Positions 58,223-64,000 of a DNA stretch of 64,000 nucleotides are shown piece by piece. Source of the DNA: Nematostella vectensis (Eukaryota > Cnidaria > Anthozoa > Actiniaria > Edwardsiidae); the NCBI RefSeq assembly GCF_932526225.1, contig NC_064039.1:8679459-8743458 (forward strand), written 5' to 3'. Below the pieces are notes generated by a model that worked only from the letters and a program-made list of their open reading frames with translations, made no database searches and had not been told where the DNA came from. The translations under genes were made by a program, and so were the position numbers. Each line of letters begins with the position of its first letter. Position 1 is the first letter of the stretch.

Positions 58223-61200
58223 TCACAGCCGTGGTCTGACGTAACGTGTTGCCATAGCGACAATAGGGGCAGCAGTGGGTATGCCAGGGTATGGGCCAGA
58301 TGAGCCTGCAATGTCCATGTGGGAATAGGGCAGTGGCTGACTGGAGTCAATGCCATGCTGTTTATAGAAAGAAGATGAGTCAAAAGAATCTACTAGAATC
58401 CGCGTATTTAACAGGCCATCAGCTCTATATTATCAATCAAATCTTCAAAGAAACACCCATTAGACACATTGCTTTTACATTTTTGAAATAATTACACGCT
58501 TTCGGTAAAATTTATCGGAGACCGAAAGTAAAGTGGTAGCACTGCCGCTTTAACCCACCTTGTCTAATCCTGCTGCTCTGATCATGAACGCCGCTGGGAA
58601 CTGGTGTCCGCGGGCGGTCCCTGAAGATGGTGCATTGTTGCACTGGATCACATCTTCATATTCATTTCTGCCCGCAACGAACTCATAATCCTATGTTTGA
58701 AGAAATAAAACAAACTCAAAATATCAAGCATGGTGGTATAACAGCTACTACATTCATTTCGAGCCAACGTTGGGTGTTGCAGACATAAGATCCTCCGATT
58801 GGATATAAACTGCAAGCTCACATTAACGGCTGGTACTTAGCCTAAGATGTGCATGCTTTGGGAGAATTTCAAAATGATGACACACACCTCCCGTCGAATG
58901 GTTGAAATCTCAAATGGGTCACCAATGCAAGCACCAGCTAAAAGGAAAAAAAATATTTATCAAAAATACATATTTATCAAAATATGAAGCTTCGCTGGAG
59001 GTCTGACATACCAGCTTGGATTTCCTGTGCACTTTTCTTTTCTGCTGCAGGTCCGTTATCCATCACAATCTACAATAACCACAACATGTTAGAGAGAGGT
59101 CACGCAGTGAACACTAAACTTTGTGTAATCTTTTAATATTTCAGGGCAACCTTACCGAGTAGTTTGGCCCCATAGCCCTGATGGCATGACCGGTCAAAGT
59201 CGCGATGGTAAAGATGTGGGGATTGGTCTTCTTCAACGCCTGAACGACAAGAAATATGATGTGCTGGTTTAATGTGAGGCATGTGACGAGTCTCCCTAAC
59301 TCTGTTTTGATGTGATACAGAGCATGTGAAGTGTTCTCTTTATCGCTGTTTTGGCATGATATAGCACATTTGAAGTGTTCTTCTTAACGCTGTTTCGGCG
59401 TGACATAGCACATGTGAAGTGTTTTCCTTACCGCTGTTTTGACGTGACAAAGAGCATGTTTAGTGTTTTCTTTACAGCTGTTTTGGCATTACAGAGACCA
59501 TGTGAAGTGTTCTCCTTACCGCGGTTTTGGCGTGACACAGAGCATCTGCCATTGCCATCCTGCCCTCCGCATCAGTATTACCGACCCTGACCCGCACCCC
59601 GGCAGCCGAGGTGATGATCTCATCAGCCACATAACAATCTACACAATATGTTCATACTGGGTTACTAATGAAAGAAAGTATCGAAAACAATCAATCCTGT
59701 TGACGTACTAATAGCCAGATGATTGCAATACCATCTTCTTTTAATTCTCCCTTCTACTTGCATAACATTGCTACATTCTGAAGTCGCATTAAATCCACAG
59801 AGTTCAGTCAGCAAGATTTTGGAAAGACAACTAAAATCAACACAAAGTAACCTTTCAAAGTGTGTTAAGGTTTTCTTGTATCTGGTTCAATCAAGGGACA
59901 ATGGTCACTTAAATGAATGTAATGAGTTGCTGGCCTACCTGCACCAACGCTGTTACGCACCATGGCCATAGTACCAATGACATGGAGACCTTTGGGCCTA
60001 AGCACGTTCAGAATCTGACAGAAATATGAGTTTGTAAAATCTTAGGTTAATATTGTCATTGCTGTTTCTGGGAGTCTAAAGGAGTGTTGTCGATATCACT
60101 TTATTAAAGAACACTTGTTTTAATCACCTGGAAAAATCCTGCAACTGCTGCAGCTCCACATTTATCCCTGGGTGACAGGAACAAGAAGGAATCATTCAGC
60201 TAGAACCTTACATCTTAGACTGCGATAAATCATACTTGATTGATTGGTTGGTCAAATTAATAGTAACATTAATGACGTAACAGGGCTGTAGAAGGGTGCC
60301 CCCACCCCAATATTGACCAGTAAGGGTGTGGCTGTGCCCCCAATATTTTCTTAATGTGTATGTATTGTCTCCCCCCAAATATATCAAGGCCTGCTACATC
60401 TCTGTGTACACACTAACGCTCAAGTGAATTTTTGTTCTTCAGAGCTCAACTAACCTGAGTACAAGAGGCTCTACGATTTCTATTTTTATTTCACATTTCT
60501 ATATTTGGAAAGTAAGTTAATCACAAAATCATCAACTTTCTGACAAATAGCTGAAATGACGCATTGAAATGATACCTGTGCATTCCAGCCATGATACCTC
60601 CCGCCTTGATGTCTGCTCCACCAGTGTCATAAGTCACACCCTATAACATGAACACAAAACAAATTCATGCCCTACCAGTATCATAAGTCACACCCAATAA
60701 CATGACCACAAAACAAAGTCATTCCCTACCAGTGTCATAAGTCACACCCTATAACATGGACACAAAACAAAGTCATGCCCCCCCAGTATCATAAGTCACA
60801 CCCTATAACATGGACACAAAACAAAGTCATGCCCCCCCCAGTATCATAAGTTACACCCTATAATAGACCACAAAACTAAGCCATTCCCTACTAGTGTCAC
60901 AAATCACACCCTGTAACATGGACACAAAACAAAGTCATGCCCTACTAGTATCATAAGTCACACCCTTTAACATGACCACAAGGCAAAGCCATTCCTACTA
61001 GTGGCATAAGTCACACCCTATAACATGACCACAAAACAAAGTCATGCCCTACTAGTGTCATAAGTCACACCCTATAACATGACCACAAAACTATGTAATA
61101 CAAGAAAGCAGGCAAGCATTCTAAAGAGCTAAAATGAAGCATAGGCATGTTCTACCTTCCCAACCAGAAGCAATGTCTGGTCAATAGGTCCATCACCGGT

Positions 61201-63994
61201 ATACTCAAGTTGAATAATACGACCCTGATGTCTTGGGACAGCTGAAAGGTTAAAGAACTCTAGTCAGCCATACCTTTAGTGCAGGTTTCATTCAACATTA
61301 CTAAACATAACACCACATTACCATATACATAACTAAAAAAATGAAATTTCAAAATAACCAGCTGATATTTCCATTTAAGTCTAACGATATGGACTTAAAT
61401 GTGTCACAACCAATTTTACAGGATGCTTTGTCAAACTCTGTGTTTGCTAGAATGACTAAATGTTGGCTAACAGAGCCCCTTCATTCAGGCCAGTTCTGTT
61501 AAAAAGCCACAAGAACTAGGTTTAAAATTAACTCACCTTTAGTACAACGATTGACTGCAGAATACAATGGGTAGTCTTTCTTAAGTGTGCCAAAATCTGA
61601 GGTCACATTGATCTACAGGTTGTAACCAAAATAATTTATATTATGAAATTGTTGTTCTTGTAAGAGGTATGAGTGTGTGTTGGTGGTGGTGGTGGAGGGG
61701 GGGAAGGGGTATCGGGTATGGGGGGCTTGGTCCTTAAAGAATTCACATAAAGTAAGACCCAAGTAATATCCAACAGGGTCATCTTTTGGATCTGCTATTC
61801 TTTTATTGTGCCTCAAGCTGGTTGTATACCAGAAATAATTGATTCACCAACAGAGCATCAATTATCATTTATTATCAAAATATTGATAATATGGTGCAAA
61901 TGAGTCTACAACACAAAAGAAATATTTTATATAGGGTGTGATAGTATTCATGAGGAAACAATATAAAAACAATAGCATATCAATTGTTTTTTAGGGTTCG
62001 ATTTTGCTGAATAACTTGATACAGTAGTAGTTAACAAACTAAATCAAACAGTAATATATAAAATCATATTGTCTGACAACCACCCCAAAATGCACCTTGA
62101 TCGCTGAGCCTTCAAACACTTGTCGAACATACTCCTCAACTTTAGGCGCTGCCATCCTTTCAGGATCAGAACCCCCAATATCACGGCAAACAAGTCTGAA
62201 GAAAAAAGGCTAGATCTAGAGACCTTTAATGCAATAGACAAAGCTACATATCATAAAAGAGAGTTTGACTGCTCTTATACCTCCCTGCCTCCACAGCTGA
62301 AACGAAGTTAAGACTGCTGCTATTCTAAAAAAAAAACAATAGACATGATATAATCACTTTTGGTAATCACATTATTCACCAGAAATCTTCAACAACACTT
62401 ACATTGGAGAGAAGATAAACTCCCAGCTTTTCTACCTTCTGGGCTGCCCCTTTAACTCCTTCTCGCACTTCAATAGGCTGAGCGGAATCACAGAAAGAAC
62501 AGAGTAAAAAGACACTTTTTGGGCTAAGTGAAACATAAAATAGAATAAGACAAAGGCTCTGTGAGGCAACTCGTGAATGTAAATGTTTCTCCTAGTTTTT
62601 TTTATGTGCATAAAATATACAGGATACTGAACAAAAGATGAGTACATCAAAGATGCTGAGGGTAAATAAAAATGTCCTTTTTCATTTTTAGGTTAATTTT
62701 AGTGAAGACATAAATATTAACTGTAAGTGGGGCCTCTACACCAACACAGCCACACTTATTACCACATAGAGGGCGTGGAGGGCACCAAGCACTGCAGCCG
62801 ACCAGGCTTCTGTAAAATGCGCCCCTGGAGGCACAACTAGCAGAGGTCTTTTACTACCAGCTTTCAGGGCCCTAGAAATATCCAAAAACAACTCACTCAT
62901 AACTCCATAAAACCACTATTTCATAATCAAAATACAGCAAACTGGATGTGCAAATTAATGACATCTACTGTAAGTTAAGAATTACCTTTTAATGCCATTA
63001 GCAGCAGCCTCACCATAACGCCGCACATCATCATAATCCCTGTTCACTGGACCGGTGGGTGCATGAACCTAAAGAGCACATTCATTCAGAGTTAAGAAAA
63101 TGTTTCTTAATCTTAGCCACATAGGGATCTCTATACACTCTGCTTACTACGAAAAGAAAAGGGGGTGAATCATTGCTCTAGGAAAAGGGAAGAGAAAGAC
63201 GTCATTACTCACTGCCATAGACTACTGCTTACTATACTCTATACTATACTCTAGTGCTTACTACAAAAGGGGGTGATAATTTCCAGGAATAGAAGGACAT
63301 AATTGCCCAATGCTATTTATACACTAGTGCTTTTACTACAAAGGGGGACAAATCATTTCCAGGAATAGAAGGACATTATTGCCCACTGCTATCTATACTC
63401 TAGTGCTTACTATAAAGAGGTGATAATTTCCAGGAATAGAAGGGCATCATTGCCTACTGTTATCTACATGCTAGTACTTAATACAAAAGTGGTGAATAAT
63501 TTCCAGGAAGAGAAAGACATAATTGGCCAATGACATATATACACTACTAATTTTATTAGTCAATGCTATCTATACACTAGTGCTTATTACAAAAGGAGAA
63601 GAAGGACATCATTGGATAATGCTATCTATACAATACTGATTTTATTGGGCAATGCTATCTATACACTTATTCTTACTACAAAAGGGGATGAATCATTTCC
63701 AGGAAGAGGGAATAGAAGGACATCATTGCCCACTGCATTGTCCAGCTTCTGTGCAGCCAGTATGGGTGCCTTGAGGAACTCAAGCTCCGAGGCTTGCCAC
63801 TGAAGATTCTCACACACCAGGACCACCCCATCCCATTTTGAGTCATTTGGGTTTGTAGTGCCTTCTATAGGAGCTGGGAGCCTATATATTCACAGAAAGT
63901 AACAGTATATAATAAAGCAATGCAAATATACAGTATACTGTGTCCCTGTCAAATATGTGCAAACTGACCCAGTGGCATATCCTTTGTCACCAAC
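58223..63994 (-). CDS. M17 leucine aminopeptidase (W07G4.4-type), 5' end outside window
   Basis: Exons 63994-63969, 63881-63734, 63068-62986, 62871-62763, 62477-62403, 62324-62281, 62195-62096, 61612-61537, 61241-61156, 60640-60576, 60167-60128, 60014-59939, 59638-59520, 59239-59156, 59069-59012, 58937-58888, 58690-58559 and 58357-58223 join in phase to about 501 residues; perhaps 20 N-terminal residues are missing. The two-metal catalytic core is complete: LLVGKGVTYDTGGADIKAGG supplies lysine, aspartate and lysine, MHRDKCGAAAVAGF the next aspartate, and VRVGNTDAEGRMAMADAL the Asp/Glu pair and arginine. It ends SHMDIAGSSGPYPGIPTAAP. The enzyme removes N-terminal residues from peptides in the cytosol. 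GGADIK points to the branch of the nematode W07G4.4 protein rather than LAP3; that subfamily call is from memory. Confidence 0.95.
59275..59525. repeat. 46 bp donor-containing repeat, about 6 copies
   Basis: CCTTACCGCTGTTTTGGCGTGACA recurs with changes, in the intron after exon 59638-59520. On the minus strand each unit is the exon's tail (CACGCCAAAACCGCG) plus donor (GTAAGGAGAACACTTCACAT). The copy at 59520 is the real one. Confidence 0.88.
60620..61095. repeat. 55-60 bp acceptor-containing repeat, about 8 copies
   Basis: Each unit carries CAGTATCATAAGTCACACCC then TATAACATG; on the minus strand this is the acceptor CATGTTATAG and the first 20 bases of exon 60640-60576 (GGTGTGACTTATGACACTGG). 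The copies fill the intron upstream (minus sense) of the real exon. Confidence 0.92.
63170..63760. repeat. Donor-containing repeat of about 75-85 bp, 6-7 copies
   Basis: The unit AATTTCCAGGAATAGAAGGA, CATCATTGCCCACTGC, ATCTATACTCTAGTGCTTAC repeats. On the minus strand GCA/GTGGGCAATGATGTCC is the exon end and donor at 63734. The copies decay with distance. Confidence 0.88.
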
Positions 63995-64000
63995 CTGACA

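Overview
This 64 kb window reads as nuclear DNA of an invertebrate animal. Genes are split by many phase-consistent GT-AG introns, proteins resemble animal families, and introns are full of satellites and small inverted-repeat elements. Family content and repeat style fit an anthozoan cnidarian such as a sea anemone, but that is inference from memory. All protein names come from family motifs I recognise; no database search was run. Exon limits were placed by hand from acceptor and donor sites and checked for phase continuity.

Layout. 1-2240: 53 bp minisatellite. 2125-10757 (-): single-pass coiled-coil protein, probably of the EVC/EVC2 ciliary family, head-to-head with TMEM230 (+, 11499-12905). 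13642-17385 (-): secreted protein of unknown family. 18865-21223: orphan peptide-like exons. 21732-21788 (+): a hammerhead ribozyme. 23217-30663 (-): secreted protein with two CAP domains joined by a mucin-like hinge. 32356-33433 (+): class A GPCR whose frame is broken by a 22 bp duplication. 34498-45197 (+): complete 16-exon BPI/LBP gene. 47287-52437 (-): NOP56, head-to-head with FAHD2 (+, 52915-56826). 58223-63994 (-): M17 leucine aminopeptidase, cut by the window end. There is no operon logic. Neighbours share little beyond two short divergent promoter regions; the BPI/LBP-like and CAP proteins are both secreted and could both serve at epithelial surfaces.

The most unusual signal spans the whole window. 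In at least five genes, tandem repeats are built from exon-intron junctions: the repeat unit contains the true splice acceptor or donor plus part of the adjacent exon, copied from twice to more than twenty times and lying in the adjoining intron. I count about a dozen independent cases, from perfect copies to strongly decayed ones. The second highlight is a textbook type I hammerhead ribozyme with a minimal, self-complementary stem III. Small non-autonomous DNA elements with CAGG...CCTG termini, foldback elements and trinucleotide microsatellites make up much of the rest. I saw no transposase or reverse transcriptase gene.
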